DNA from: Devosia sp. A16
GTDB lineage: Bacteria; Pseudomonadota; Alphaproteobacteria; Rhizobiales; Devosiaceae
Assembly: GCF_001402915.1 (NCBI RefSeq)
Contig: NZ_CP012945.1
Coordinates: 3,263,501 to 3,327,500 of the forward strand
Reading direction: 5' to 3'
DNA length: 64,000 bases
Shown here: one piece after another, positions 51,701-59,972 of the stretch
How the letters are laid out: the number at the start of each line of letters is the position of its first letter
How positions within the stretch are numbered: position 1 is the first letter of the stretch
Program-made: the position numbers and the translations under genes
Notes under the pieces: generated by a model
Told to the model about the DNA's origin: nothing
The model's database searches: none
Seen by the model: the letters and a program-made list of their open reading frames with translations, nothing else

Positions 51701-51956
51701 GCGACACCGTGCCGCCATAATGCGAGACGGCCGCATTCATGAACGCGAAGGCGCCGTTCATGATGCCGGCCCAATCTTCCGGGTCCATCTGCTCGGCGAT
51801 TGCGGTGGAGCGGGCGACGTCTGCAAACAGCACGGTCGCGAAGCGGCGCTCGCCTTCGACCGGGCGGGCTGGCTCGAGCGCGTTGCCGCAATTGGCGCAG
51901 AATCTTGCCGAGTCCGGATTGCTGAAGCCGCACTTGGAACACGTCTGCATCGCCAT
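48717..51956 (-). CDS. Class III nucleotide cyclase with AAA-type ATPase and TPR domains
   Basis: A 1079-residue multidomain protein. It starts with a zinc ribbon (CSKCGF, FCANCG; residues 6-25). The cyclase domain (about 35-215) has both metal Asp (TVLFADVARST and SRLMGDAVLALFG) and GDAANVAARL with the transition-state Asn/Arg, so it should be active. An ATPase follows (Walker A VIGEAGLGKSRL near 265; YVMVMDDLHWSD), and the C-terminal 400 residues are TPR-like helices. Similar proteins are called adenylate/guanylate cyclases with ATPase and TPR. It heads the operon leading to the cyclic-nucleotide-binding kinase. Confidence 0.9.
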   Translation of the reverse strand: MAMQTCSKCGFSNPDSARFCANCGNALEPARPVEGERRFATVLFADVARSTAIAEQMDPEDWAGIMNGAFAFMNAAVSHYGGTVSRLMGDAVLALFGAPIAHEDDAERAVRAGLEMQEAAMRYAAGIKQRHGVDFDLRVGINTGTAVLAFVGDAIKTEYTALGDAANVAARLQSAAEPGTVLISADTHKLVHALFDFRPRGRIEMKGKSEAVDSYEVAGIKAIPEATRGLAGLSSPLVGRAHELGLLGDRLGELTKGIGSVVAVIGEAGLGKSRLIAELKHLRDALPEPRPIWRETRAISYGQAIPYYPWRQLGRSIVGADDMDAAPAVREKIAAWVERLGLNPADIPFYETMIAVEGEASRATLRSMSGESVVNGVAAAIVNAIKTVMHADGRMTPYVMVMDDLHWSDSATLELIAQVATLAAFEPIMLVTILRPDRKAASWQLLDRLQGSLGSSFSRIDLEPLNAAGSSELLGNLLHIEELPESIRAQILERSEGNPFYLEEVLRSLIDGGQVVREGEHWRATRAILEASIPDTLAGVLSSRIDRLPDATKRVAQTAAVIGRVFQHRVLESVLHSGPAPERIEHVEPHLATLSYEQLVREKARDPEREYIFKHALTCEAAYDLLLRSRRRDLHARCGAALEALFAERRDEFAAMLAHHFEQAGELERTLQYARIAADNARRVYAVSEELEHRERILSTLEKLPGAMPAELIDAILEWAWVRNRRAQYDGLLERLEQAVQIARELGDKRRLGLALSWVGNVHMVTGFPSRGFRYLEEAQALAAETGDDQVLLLPLFIATWSLVERDARSGEEKLAQVIDMARKQDAPDILGHALTYRAIALARLGQFDEASALVDEALAMVSSISSPVKRADVHIGAGMAYYDMGDIEKGLEHAHIGADLAMSANGLECACAGYFGVGRGELDRRNLDDALAQFRRSLKLADAVGMDYYINLIRAGVAEAEFEKGSTGSVEQLRSAIDSARSTDDDFVVAALAMPFARALLRLERASEARDAISSAIGYFRRMNLKPYLANALSVLGDVADVQGEGELAANARLEAASLRDEIKLPPATATPPHMLQA

Positions 51957-52329
51957 CTCTCGATGGACCTGCCGGTCGGGCGTTAGCCAACCGGCCGCAA
52001 GTCCTCCGCGAGCTTACCGTCCAGCCGCACTCCAAACAAGCGTCGCTCGCGCGAACGTTGTCGGTCAGATGTCATGGCGACGTGCGAGAATTGGTCACAA
52101 TTGACAAGCCTGTGCGTCGATGTGATTATCAAGTCGTAAGTGCCGGTGCCTAAAGCAAATATGGCTCCGATTCTACTTGGCCTGCGGTCACCCGGGTCAT
52201 GTTTGCTCTGTAGCGATGCGCCACGCATGGCCGAAGACGAGCAGAACTCCCTGCTGCGCCCGACGTCTGTTTTGCGCCGCGCCAGGCGCCGACTGCCTCA
52301 GCGTCTGCCCCCTCTGGAGGAGGAGCGGG
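51957..52329. promoter_or_regulatory. Divergent gap between cyclase and coxB, with a promoter
   Basis: This 373-bp gap has no gene I can support. TTGACA (52101) and GATTAT (52124) with 17-bp spacing form a plausible plus-strand promoter, giving a leader of about 190 bases to coxB. AATTG-GTCA-CAATT (52089-52102) is a small palindrome overlapping the -35 and may be an operator. Confidence 0.5.
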
Positions 52330-53151
52330 ATGGTCGTAGCAGTCGTTCTCGTGCTGATCGTCGTCGGCTCGGTGGTGTTCCACTTCCTGAGCCCCTGGTG
52401 GTGGACTCCGATCGCCTCCAACTGGGGCTATATCGACAACACCATCATCATCACCTTCTGGATCACCGGCGCGGTCTTCGCTGCAGTGGTGCTGTTCGTC
52501 GCCTACTGCGTCTGGCGCTTCCGGCACAAGGACGGGCAGAAGGCCGACTACCAGCCCGAGAACCGGCGGCTCGAGACTTGGCTGATGGGGCTGACCGCCG
52601 TCGGCGTCGCCGCCATGTTGATTCCCGGCCTGTTCGTCTGGAGCCAGTTCATCAACGTGCCGGCCGGGGCGAGCGAGGCCGAGGTCATGGGCGCGCAATG
52701 GCAATGGGCCTATCGGTTGCCGGGCGCTGACGGCAAGCTCGGCCTCACCGATACCCGGCTCGTCGCCACCGACAATCCCTACGGCATCAAGCCTGACGAT
52801 CCCAACGGTCGCGACGACGTGCTGATCGAGGCCGACTACCTGCACCTGCCGGTCGGCAAGCCGGTGAAGCTGCTGTTGCGCTCGGTCGATACGCTGCACG
52901 ATTTCTACGTCGCCGAGTTCCGCTCCAAGATGGACATGATCCCCGGCGCCGTCACCTATTTCTGGTTCACGCCCACCCGCACCGGTCAGTTCGAAGTGCT
53001 CTGCGCAGAGCTGTGCGGCACCGGCCATCCCTACATGCGCGGCGGCGTGGTGATCGACACGCAGGAAGATTACGACGCCTGGCTCGCCGGCCAGCAGACT
53101 TATGCCCAGCTCTACGCCCCGGAGGTGCTCAAGACGGCCACGCTCGATTGA
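52330..53151 (+). CDS. coxB: Cytochrome c oxidase subunit II
   Basis: A 273-residue subunit II. Two N-terminal membrane helices (about 2-20 and 38-62) anchor a periplasmic cupredoxin domain. The CuA ligands are His in TLHDFYVAEF and Cys/Glu/Cys/His/Met in CAELCGTGHPYM, so it accepts electrons from cytochrome c. ATG at 52330 follows GGAGGAG; the longer frame upstream encodes Cys/Arg-rich non-protein. No Cox heme c domain is attached. Confidence 0.95.
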   Translation: MVVAVVLVLIVVGSVVFHFLSPWWWTPIASNWGYIDNTIIITFWITGAVFAAVVLFVAYCVWRFRHKDGQKADYQPENRRLETWLMGLTAVGVAAMLIPGLFVWSQFINVPAGASEAEVMGAQWQWAYRLPGADGKLGLTDTRLVATDNPYGIKPDDPNGRDDVLIEADYLHLPVGKPVKLLLRSVDTLHDFYVAEFRSKMDMIPGAVTYFWFTPTRTGQFEVLCAELCGTGHPYMRGGVVIDTQEDYDAWLAGQQTYAQLYAPEVLKTATLD

Positions 53152-53212
53152 GGCGGCCGGACTGACTTCCGGACGGGACTGCGGATCAGACGACGTGCGA
53201 GGAGGCACTCCG

Positions 53213-54997
53213 ATGGTCGACGCCACTCACGAGCCAACTGCCCACGCCGAGTTTGCGGATGCCGAACTCTACCATCCCAAAAGCTGGTGGACGCGCTACG
53301 TCTTCTCGCAGGATGCCAAGGTCATCGCCATTCAGTATGCCAGCACGGCGCTCGCCATCGGCATGCTGGCGCTGGTGCTCAGCTGGCTGATGCGCATGCA
53401 GCTGGCCTTCCCCGGTTTCCTCAGCTTCATCGACGCCGCCGCCTACTACCAGTTCATCACCATGCACGGCATGATCATGGTGATCTACCTGATCACCGCG
53501 CTGTTCCTCGGCGGCTTCGGCAACTACCTGATCCCGCTGATGCTGGGGGCGCGGGACATGGTGTTCCCCTACGTCAACATGCTCAGCTACTGGACCTACC
53601 TGCTTGCCGTGCTGGTGCTGGTCGCCAGCTGGTTCGTGCCCGGCGGCCCGACCGGCGCCGGCTGGACCCTCTATCCGCCGCAGGCCATCCTCTCCAACAC
53701 CCCGGGGCAGGAGGGTGGCATCGTGCTCATGCTGGTGTCGCTGATCCTGTTCGTCATCGGCTTCACCATGGGCGGGCTCAACTATGTCGTTACCGTGCTG
53801 CAGGGGCGGACCCGCGGCATGACGCTGATGCGGATGCCGCTCACCGTCTGGGGCATCTTCATCGCCACGATCATGGCCATGCTCGCCTTCCCGGCGCTGT
53901 TCGTCGCCTGCGTCATGATGCTGTTCGACAAGCTGCTCGGCACCAGCTTCTTCATGCCGGCGGTGGTCGAGATGGGCAACCTGCTGCCGCACCAGGGCGG
54001 CAGCCCGATCCTGTTCCAGCACCTGTTCTGGTTCTTCGGCCACCCCGAGGTCTACATCGTGGCGCTGCCGGCCTTCGGCATCGTCTCCGACCTGATCAGC
54101 ACGCACGCCAGAAAGAACATCTTCGGCTACCGCATGATGGTCTGGGCCATCGTGATCATCGGCGCGCTCAGCTTCGTGGTCTGGGCCCACCACATGTATG
54201 TGAGCGGCATGAACCCCTATTTCGGGTTCTTCTTCGCCATCACCACGCTGATCATCGCGGTGCCGACGGCGATCAAGGTCTACAACTGGGTGCTGACGCT
54301 GTGGCGCGGCGACATCCACCTCAACCCGCCCATGCTGTTCGCGCTCGCCTTCATCGTCACCTTCGTCAATGGCGGGCTCACCGGGCTGTTCCTCGGCAAT
54401 GTGGTGGTCGATGTGCCGCTGTCCGATACCATGTTCGTGGTGGCGCATTTCCACATGGTGATGGGGGTCGCGCCGATCCTCGTCATCTTCGGCGCCATCT
54501 ATCACTGGTACCCCAAGATCACCGGCCGCATGCTCGACAACAGGTTGGCCCAGCTGCATTTCTGGGTCACCTTCCTCGGCGCCTACCTGATCTTTTTCCC
54601 CATGCACTATCTGGGCATCTTGGGGGTGCCGCGGCGCTATTTCGAATCCGGCGACATCTCGTTCCAGCCGCCTTCGGCGCACGATCTCAACATCTTCATC
54701 ACCGTGATGGCGCTGACCGTCGGCGCCGCGCAACTGGTCTTCGTCTTCAACCTCCTGTGGTCGATCCGGCACGGCAACCCGGCGGGCGGCAACCCCTGGC
54801 GGGCCACCACGCTCGAGTGGCAGACGCCGCAGACACCGCCCGCGCACGGCAATTTCGGCCCCCAGCTGCCGGTGGTCTATCGCTGGGCTTATGACTACAG
54901 CGTCCCCGGTGCCGCCGAGGACTTCATCCCGCAGAACCAGCCGGGCCCGAACCCGCCGCACGACGCGCCGCGCAAGCGCCGGAGCGCCAGGCGATGA
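53213..54997 (+). CDS. coxA: Cytochrome c oxidase subunit I
   Basis: A 594-residue heme-copper oxidase core with 12-14 helices. Ligands visible are the low-spin heme His in ITMHGMIMV, CuB/high-spin region GHPEVYIVALP, WAHHMYVSGM, and the final His pair in VVAHFHMVMG. The GHPEVY Glu marks an A-type (A1) oxidase. GAGGAGG precedes the ATG at 53213. A hydrophilic C-terminal tail rich in Pro and Arg follows. It overlaps the next gene by 4 bp. Confidence 0.96.
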   Translation: MVDATHEPTAHAEFADAELYHPKSWWTRYVFSQDAKVIAIQYASTALAIGMLALVLSWLMRMQLAFPGFLSFIDAAAYYQFITMHGMIMVIYLITALFLGGFGNYLIPLMLGARDMVFPYVNMLSYWTYLLAVLVLVASWFVPGGPTGAGWTLYPPQAILSNTPGQEGGIVLMLVSLILFVIGFTMGGLNYVVTVLQGRTRGMTLMRMPLTVWGIFIATIMAMLAFPALFVACVMMLFDKLLGTSFFMPAVVEMGNLLPHQGGSPILFQHLFWFFGHPEVYIVALPAFGIVSDLISTHARKNIFGYRMMVWAIVIIGALSFVVWAHHMYVSGMNPYFGFFFAITTLIIAVPTAIKVYNWVLTLWRGDIHLNPPMLFALAFIVTFVNGGLTGLFLGNVVVDVPLSDTMFVVAHFHMVMGVAPILVIFGAIYHWYPKITGRMLDNRLAQLHFWVTFLGAYLIFFPMHYLGILGVPRRYFESGDISFQPPSAHDLNIFITVMALTVGAAQLVFVFNLLWSIRHGNPAGGNPWRATTLEWQTPQTPPAHGNFGPQLPVVYRWAYDYSVPGAAEDFIPQNQPGPNPPHDAPRKRRSARR

Positions 54998-55698
54998 GCG
55001 TCGTGGTGATGTTCTTTGCCATCCTCGCCGCCCTGGCCGGCTGGTGGCTGGCCCGCCAGCGGCTCACCGTCAAGCCGTGGCTGGAGCAGGGGGTGATCGA
55101 GGGCGTGCCGGATTTCGGCGCGTCCCGCGATCCCGCCAAGCGGGTCGGCCTCGGTTTTCTGCTGGCCGTGGTCGGCTCGCTGTTCGCCCTGCTAACCGGC
55201 GCCTATTTCATGCGCCGCGAACTCGGTGACTGGCAGCCGCTGCCGGTACCGCCGATCCTGTGGTTCAACACGGCCATGCTGGTGGCCTCGAGTCTCGCAC
55301 TCGAATGGGCGCAGCGGGCCGTGCATCGGCGCAGCCAGGTGCAGCTCCGGCTCGGGCTCGCCGCGGCGGGCGTCTTCGCAGTCACCTTCCTCGTCGGTCA
55401 GTTGATCGCCTGGAGTGAGCTGGCGGCATCGGGTTATCTCGTCGACGGCAACCCGGCCAACAGCTTCTTCTACCTCGTCACCGGGCTGCATGGTCTGCAC
55501 ATTCTCGGCGGTCTCGCGGCGCTGGGTTGGGCCGGCGTCAAGGCCTGGGGCAGGGGTGGCGTGGAGAGCGCCCGGCTCAATGTCGAGCTCTGCGCCACCT
55601 ATTGGCTGTTCATGCTGTTCGTCTGGATGGTGCTGTTCAGCCTGCTGGCCGGCTGGGCCAGCGAGTTCGTCGCATTCTGCCAAGAGTTGCTGAGCTGA
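54994..55698 (+). CDS. Heme-copper oxidase subunit III-like protein (first copy)
   Basis: A 234-residue membrane protein with six or seven helices, of the subunit III family: FYLVTGLHGLHILGG carries the GLHGxHV-like motif, and ELCATYWLFMLFVWMVLFSL is the usual last helix. It begins inside coxA (ATGA). A second subunit III-like gene follows 11 bp later, and the two share only the general family pattern. Possibly one is a divergent partner rather than a redundant copy. Confidence 0.82.
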   Translation: MSVVVMFFAILAALAGWWLARQRLTVKPWLEQGVIEGVPDFGASRDPAKRVGLGFLLAVVGSLFALLTGAYFMRRELGDWQPLPVPPILWFNTAMLVASSLALEWAQRAVHRRSQVQLRLGLAAAGVFAVTFLVGQLIAWSELAASGYLVDGNPANSFFYLVTGLHGLHILGGLAALGWAGVKAWGRGGVESARLNVELCATYWLFMLFVWMVLFSLLAGWASEFVAFCQELLS

Positions 55699-55709
55699 GG
55701 GAGCCCGTG

Positions 55710-56420
55710 ATGTCCGATCCGGCCGTGACCAACACCGATCCGCAACCAGGCCTTGGCGGCTTCGTCTCCGACTGGTCGTCCGACCGGACCGCCTTCAAGA
55801 CCGCCTCCTGGGGCAAGGCGATGATCTGGATCTTCCTGCTCTCGGACACCTTCATCTTCAGCTGCTTCCTCATCGCCTACATGACGGCCCGCATGTCGAC
55901 GTCCGAAGCCTGGCCGAACCCGTCCGAGGTGTTTGCGCTCGAAATCGGTGGCGTGCACATACCGCTGATCCTCATCGCCATCATGACCTTCGTCCTGATC
56001 TCCTCGAGCGGCACCATGGCGATGGCGGTGAACTTCGGCTATCGCCGCGACCGGGTGAAGACCACTGTGCTGATGCTGCTGACGGCGGCGCTGGGCGCCA
56101 CCTTTGTCGGCATGCAGGCGTTCGAGTGGACCAAGCTCATCTCCGAGGGCGTCCGTCCCTGGGAGAACCCCTGGGGCGCGCCGCAGTTCGGCTCGGTGTT
56201 CTTCATGATCACCGGCTTCCACGGCACCCACGTCACCATCGGGGTGATCTTCCTCATCCTGATGGCCCGCAAGGTTTGGCGCGGCGACTTCGACACTGGT
56301 CGGAAGGGCTTTTTCACCTCACGCAGGGGGCGCTGGGAGATCGTCGAGATCACCGGCCTTTACTGGCACTTCGTCGACCTGGTGTGGGTCTTCATCTTCG
56401 CGCTGTTCTACCTGTGGTGA
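55710..56420 (+). CDS. coxC: Heme-copper oxidase subunit III (second copy)
   Basis: A 236-residue subunit III with five to seven helices. FFMITGFHGTHVTIG is the typical GxHGxHV segment, and EITGLYWHFVDLVWVFIFALFYLW is the standard C-terminal helix, closer to the family than the preceding gene. AGGGAG precedes the ATG. With the tandem first copy it makes a two-subunit-III operon. Confidence 0.88.
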   Translation: MSDPAVTNTDPQPGLGGFVSDWSSDRTAFKTASWGKAMIWIFLLSDTFIFSCFLIAYMTARMSTSEAWPNPSEVFALEIGGVHIPLILIAIMTFVLISSSGTMAMAVNFGYRRDRVKTTVLMLLTAALGATFVGMQAFEWTKLISEGVRPWENPWGAPQFGSVFFMITGFHGTHVTIGVIFLILMARKVWRGDFDTGRKGFFTSRRGRWEIVEITGLYWHFVDLVWVFIFALFYLW

Positions 56421-56430
56421 GGAGACAATC

Positions 56431-56820
56431 ATGGCTGAAGCACATATGAGCTCCGAAGCCCTCGCGGCGCCCGACGCCCATGCCGAGGGACAGCAGCATC
56501 CCATCCGGCTCTACCTGATCGTCTGGTTCTGGCTGTTCGTGCTCAGCGCCTGCTCCTACCTGGTCGATCTGCTGCAGTTCCAGGGCTACCTGCGCTGGGG
56601 CCTGATTCTCATGCTGATGCTGGGCAAAGCCGGGCTGATCATCGCGGTGTTCATGCACATGGCCTGGGAGCGGCTGGCGCTCAGCTACGCCATCCTGGTG
56701 CCGCCGATCCTGGTGCTGATCTTCGTGGTGATCATGGCGTTCGAAGCGGACTACACCTTCTTCACGCGCCTGGAGTTCTTCGGCGCGAGCCCCGCGGTGC
56801 CCGCGCCGGTCGTTCACTGA
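56431..56820 (+). CDS. Cytochrome c oxidase subunit IV, bacterial type
   Basis: A 129-residue protein with three predicted helices (about 27-48, 56-78, 84-106), matching prokaryotic subunit IV: IRLYLIVWFWLFVLSACSYLVD, GLIIAVFMHM and LVPPILVLIFVVIMAFEADY. It helps assemble or stabilise the oxidase. Last gene of the cox operon, with GGAGAC before the ATG. Ends 9 bp from the convergent cytochrome c gene. Confidence 0.88.
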   Translation: MAEAHMSSEALAAPDAHAEGQQHPIRLYLIVWFWLFVLSACSYLVDLLQFQGYLRWGLILMLMLGKAGLIIAVFMHMAWERLALSYAILVPPILVLIFVVIMAFEADYTFFTRLEFFGASPAVPAPVVH

Positions 56821-56829
56821 TGCGGGCGG

Positions 56830-57237
56830 CTATTGCGGTGCCGCCGGCTTGAAATCCGGCGAGAAGGTCGCGAGGTAGGCGATGACGTTCGCGACGTCCT
56901 CGGGTTTGCCCAGCCCCGGGAAGCTCATCTTCGTGCCTTTGACGAAAGCGCCAGGCTTGGGGAGGAATTGCGCCAGTGTTTCGGGCGTCCAGACCAGCCC
57001 GCCGGCGCCCGCATCCTTCATCGCCTGCGAATAGTTGAAGCCTTCATAGGTACCGGCCGTTCGTCCCAGCACTCCGGTCAGCACTGGACCGACGCGGTTC
57101 GTGGCGCCGTCGCCAATGGCATGGCAGGCCATGCATTTCTTGAACACCGTCGCGCCCTGCGTGGCATCGCCACCCTGGGCCAGCGCCGTTCCGCCGCTCA
57201 ATACGAGAACGGCAAGTGCAATCGCAGTCCGAACCAT
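56830..57237 (-). CDS. Periplasmic monoheme cytochrome c
   Basis: A 135-residue class I cytochrome c. A signal peptide (cleavage near ALAQG, residue 21) precedes the heme site FKKCMACHAIG; GPVLTGVLGRTAG and the axial Met in KGTKMSFPGL match the cytochrome c2/c550 group. It is a likely electron donor to the adjacent CuA oxidase. ATG at 57237 follows GGGAGG. Convergent with the cox operon. Confidence 0.93.
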   Translation of the reverse strand: MVRTAIALAVLVLSGGTALAQGGDATQGATVFKKCMACHAIGDGATNRVGPVLTGVLGRTAGTYEGFNYSQAMKDAGAGGLVWTPETLAQFLPKPGAFVKGTKMSFPGLGKPEDVANVIAYLATFSPDFKPAAPQ

Positions 57238-57291
57238 CTCACGACCTCCCTGACCTCGCGAAACCAAGACCAGTCCCGGATCGTCGGGTCA

Positions 57292-57324
57292 CGTCTCGAC
57301 TATAGCGCAAAGCGCATCGAGACG
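57292..57324. repeat. Palindrome between cytochrome c and lacI genes
   Basis: CGTCTCGA (57292) and TCGAGACG (57317) are perfectly complementary, with GCGC-AAA-GCGC nested inside. It may terminate the lacI transcript or bind a regulator of the cytochrome gene; the 159-bp gap shows nothing else. Confidence 0.5.
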
Positions 57325-57396
57325 CCAAAGCACGATGGCGACACCGCTGAGCCGTCTGGCACAGACGAAGGAGGGACCGTCGCTGCAACCGACGCG

Positions 57397-58404
57397 CTAC
57401 ACCCGCCTGCAGGAGTTCCCCGGCACGAATTTCGGCGCCAGCACGAAGTCTTGCGCCGGCTCGGCGGCCGCCTCGGTGGCGGTGATGCGATGGAGGAGCT
57501 GCCGGGCAATGATGCCACCCAGCTTGAGCGTATCCTGCACGACCATGGTGATGCGCGGCGTGATGACATTGCTCCATTGTGCGTGGTCGATCATGCACAG
57601 CGAGATATCCCCCGGACAATCGAAGCCCAACTCCTGCATCGCCTGCAGCGCCGCCAGCGCCACCGCGTTGTTGGCGCCCAGGATCGCGGTGGGGCGTTCG
57701 GGCTGGATCAGCAGGCGCATCGCTGCCTCGTAGCCGGCCGTACGGGTGAACTGGCCGTCGACCACGTAGTTGGGGTTCACCTCGACCCCGGCGCTTGCCA
57801 TGGTCTCGACGAAGCCCCGATACCGCTCGGCAGCGGTATGCATGTACTTCGGACCGGCGATGAAGGCGATCCGCCGATGCCCTAACTGCAACAGGTGCTC
57901 GGTCAGCATGGCGCCGGCCAGATAATTGTCCGAACCCACGAAATCGCGTTCGACGCCGGCCAATTTCTGGTCGAAGCAGACCACAGGCACCTTGAGGCTC
58001 TGCAGGAAGCCGATGTAGTCCGAGCCGAAGCTCGACGGCGCCAGCGCCAGGCCGGCGCATTTGAGCCCGATCAGGTGCTCGACCAGCGCGCGCTCACGCT
58101 CGGGTTTGCCTGACGAGTCGGCAATGAGCACGAAATGCTCGTGCTCGAGCGCATAGTTCTCCAGTTCGCGCCGAATGTCGCCGAAGAACGGGTTGCCGAC
58201 ATTGCCGACCACCAGCCCGATCATCTTGGAACGGCCACGCGCCAGGCTCTGTGCCAGGGGGTCGGCGACATAGCCCACGGCCGCCACGGCGCTGCGGATC
58301 CGTTCCAGGGTTTTCTGGCTCACCCGCCCCGGGTTCGACAGCGCCAGCGACACCGTCGAGACCGAGACTTCCGCCAGTTTGGCAACATCACGAATGGTAG
58401 TCAT
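57397..58404 (-). CDS. LacI-family transcriptional regulator
   Basis: A 335-residue LacI/PurR regulator. The N-terminal helix-turn-helix TIRDVAKLAEVSVSTVSLALSN and hinge (YVADPLAQSLARGRS) precede a periplasmic-binding-type sugar domain (IGLVVGNVGNPFF, GHRRIAFIAGP). It diverges from the fucosidase gene. A 16-bp operator is found in front of the fucosidase, and a 13/16 match 10 bp upstream of this gene, so it probably represses both and is relieved by a fucose-type sugar (inference). Confidence 0.92.
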   Translation of the reverse strand: MTTIRDVAKLAEVSVSTVSLALSNPGRVSQKTLERIRSAVAAVGYVADPLAQSLARGRSKMIGLVVGNVGNPFFGDIRRELENYALEHEHFVLIADSSGKPERERALVEHLIGLKCAGLALAPSSFGSDYIGFLQSLKVPVVCFDQKLAGVERDFVGSDNYLAGAMLTEHLLQLGHRRIAFIAGPKYMHTAAERYRGFVETMASAGVEVNPNYVVDGQFTRTAGYEAAMRLLIQPERPTAILGANNAVALAALQAMQELGFDCPGDISLCMIDHAQWSNVITPRITMVVQDTLKLGGIIARQLLHRITATEAAAEPAQDFVLAPKFVPGNSCRRV

Positions 58405-58413
58405 CGATCTGTT

Positions 58414-58429
58414 CTCGAACCGCTTCTAT
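58414..58429 (-). promoter_or_regulatory. LacI-type operator upstream of the regulator gene
   Basis: CTCGAACCGCTTCTAT matches the operator before the fucosidase at 13 of 16 positions, keeping CGAACCG and TTC. It is 10 bp upstream of the regulator's start codon, suggesting autoregulation. Confidence 0.55.
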
Positions 58430-58546
58430 GCAATGGCAGAGTTGTACCTGTTGGGGCGCTCGGCAGGCAAATATGCTGTAATACCTAGCAGTTACGGGGC
58501 TCCGCGCAAGAAAAATCCTCAGGATCTCGGCGTTCCAGAATCTACC

Positions 58547-58595
58547 TTGACTCATGTCGTCGTCGCCATCAGGATGAAAATCGAACCGGTTCGAT
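58547..58595 (+). promoter_or_regulatory. Fucosidase promoter and perfect LacI-type operator
   Basis: TTGACT (58547) and a weak -10, CAGGAT (58570), at 17-bp spacing precede ATCGAACCGGTTCGAT (58580-58595), a perfect 16-bp palindrome with the central CG of LacI-family operators. It covers the expected transcription start; the fucosidase start is 20 bp downstream. Confidence 0.7.
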
Positions 58596-58615
58596 AGTCC
58601 GGATAGGAGGATAGA

Positions 58616-59938
58616 TTGGATAGCGCACTCACCCTTAGCGGTGGTCTCGACTCGTCTGCCGGCAAGGCCTGGTTCAGCAATGACCGCTTCGGCATGTTCA
58701 TTCACTTCGGGCTTTATGCCCTCGCCGCGCGCCACGAATGGGTGCAGCACCGCGAGGAGATTTCGCCTGAGGCCTATCGCAAGTATTTCGAGAACTTCGA
58801 CCCCGACCTCTACGACCCCAAGCAGTGGGCGCGCCGGGCGCGCGAGGCCGGGATGAAATATGTGGTGCTGACCGCCAAGCACCACGAGGGCTTCTGCCTG
58901 TGGGATTCGAAGTTCACCGACTACAAGGCGACCAACACCCCCTACGGCAAGGACCTGCTGAAGCCCTATGTCGAGGCGTTCCGCGCCGAAGGGTTGAAGG
59001 TGGGCTTCTACTATTCGCTGATCGACTGGCACCATCCCGAGTTCCCGATAGACGGCATCCATCCCCTGCGCAACCATCCCGACGCGCTGGAGATGAACAA
59101 GAGCCGCGACGTCACCAAATATGCCGAGTACATGCACAACCAGGTGCGCGAACTGCTCACCGGCTTCGGCGAGATCTCGGTGATCTGGTTCGACTTCAGC
59201 TATCCCAAGCGCGAGTATCGCGGCATGCCCGGCAAGGGCCGCGCCGACTGGCAGTCCGAGGAGCTGATCGGGCTGGTGCGCGTGCTGCAGCCCAACATCA
59301 TCGTCGGCGACCGGCTGGACCTGCCCACCGACGGCAACTTCCCCAAGGATCTGGCGACGCCCGAACAGTATACGCCGCGCGTCGCTCCCACCATCAACGG
59401 CAAGCCGGTGCGCTGGGAGGTCTGCCACACCTTCTCGGGTTCATGGGGCTATCACCGCGACGAGAATACCTGGAAAGACGCCGGCCAGTTGATCAATATC
59501 CTGATCGACACCGTCGCGCTCGGCGGCAACCTGCTGATGAATGTCGGGCCCACCGCCCGCGGCACCTTCGATGCGCGTGCGGTCACCGCGCTCGAGACCT
59601 ATGGCAAGTGGCTCGACGTCAACGGCCGCTCGATCTACGGCGCCGGCCCGTCTGAATACCGGGCGCCTGCCGGCACCCGCTTCACCCAAAGGGGCAACCG
59701 GCTCTACCTGCACCTGCAGACCTGGCCGTTCCGCCACGTCCATATCGAGGGGCTGGGGCGCAAGGTGAAATATGCGCAGTTCCTGCACGATGCGAGCGAG
59801 ATCCACTGGCTCGACCCCGATGCAGAAGTAGATTCCAATATCGGTGTGGCCGTCGGCGACGGCATGCTGACGCTCGAATTGCCGGTGCTGAAGCCTGATG
59901 TGGTGACCCCGGTGGTCGAGCTGATCCTCAAGGACTGA
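58616..59938 (+). CDS. Alpha-L-fucosidase, GH29
   Basis: A 440-residue glycoside hydrolase family 29 enzyme releasing L-fucose from fucosides. Family segments are FGMFIHFGLYALAARHEW, KYVVLTAKHHEGFCLWDS and EISVIWFDFSYP, whose Asp is the likely nucleophile; SWGYHRDENTWK and GGNLLMNVGPTARG follow. There is no signal peptide, so it acts in the cytoplasm on imported oligosaccharides. The start is TTG with AGGAGG five bases before. Followed by a nucleotidyltransferase-fold gene and an ABC importer. Confidence 0.93.
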   Translation: MDSALTLSGGLDSSAGKAWFSNDRFGMFIHFGLYALAARHEWVQHREEISPEAYRKYFENFDPDLYDPKQWARRAREAGMKYVVLTAKHHEGFCLWDSKFTDYKATNTPYGKDLLKPYVEAFRAEGLKVGFYYSLIDWHHPEFPIDGIHPLRNHPDALEMNKSRDVTKYAEYMHNQVRELLTGFGEISVIWFDFSYPKREYRGMPGKGRADWQSEELIGLVRVLQPNIIVGDRLDLPTDGNFPKDLATPEQYTPRVAPTINGKPVRWEVCHTFSGSWGYHRDENTWKDAGQLINILIDTVALGGNLLMNVGPTARGTFDARAVTALETYGKWLDVNGRSIYGAGPSEYRAPAGTRFTQRGNRLYLHLQTWPFRHVHIEGLGRKVKYAQFLHDASEIHWLDPDAEVDSNIGVAVGDGMLTLELPVLKPDVVTPVVELILKD

Positions 59939-59972
59939 GAGGGGGAACGGCAAGCGCAGACTGGGTGACGCC

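Noticed and set aside
53186-54961. A 591-codon open frame antisense to coxA
   Set aside because: Product is almost all charged residues and His; coxA has every ligand motif on the other strand.
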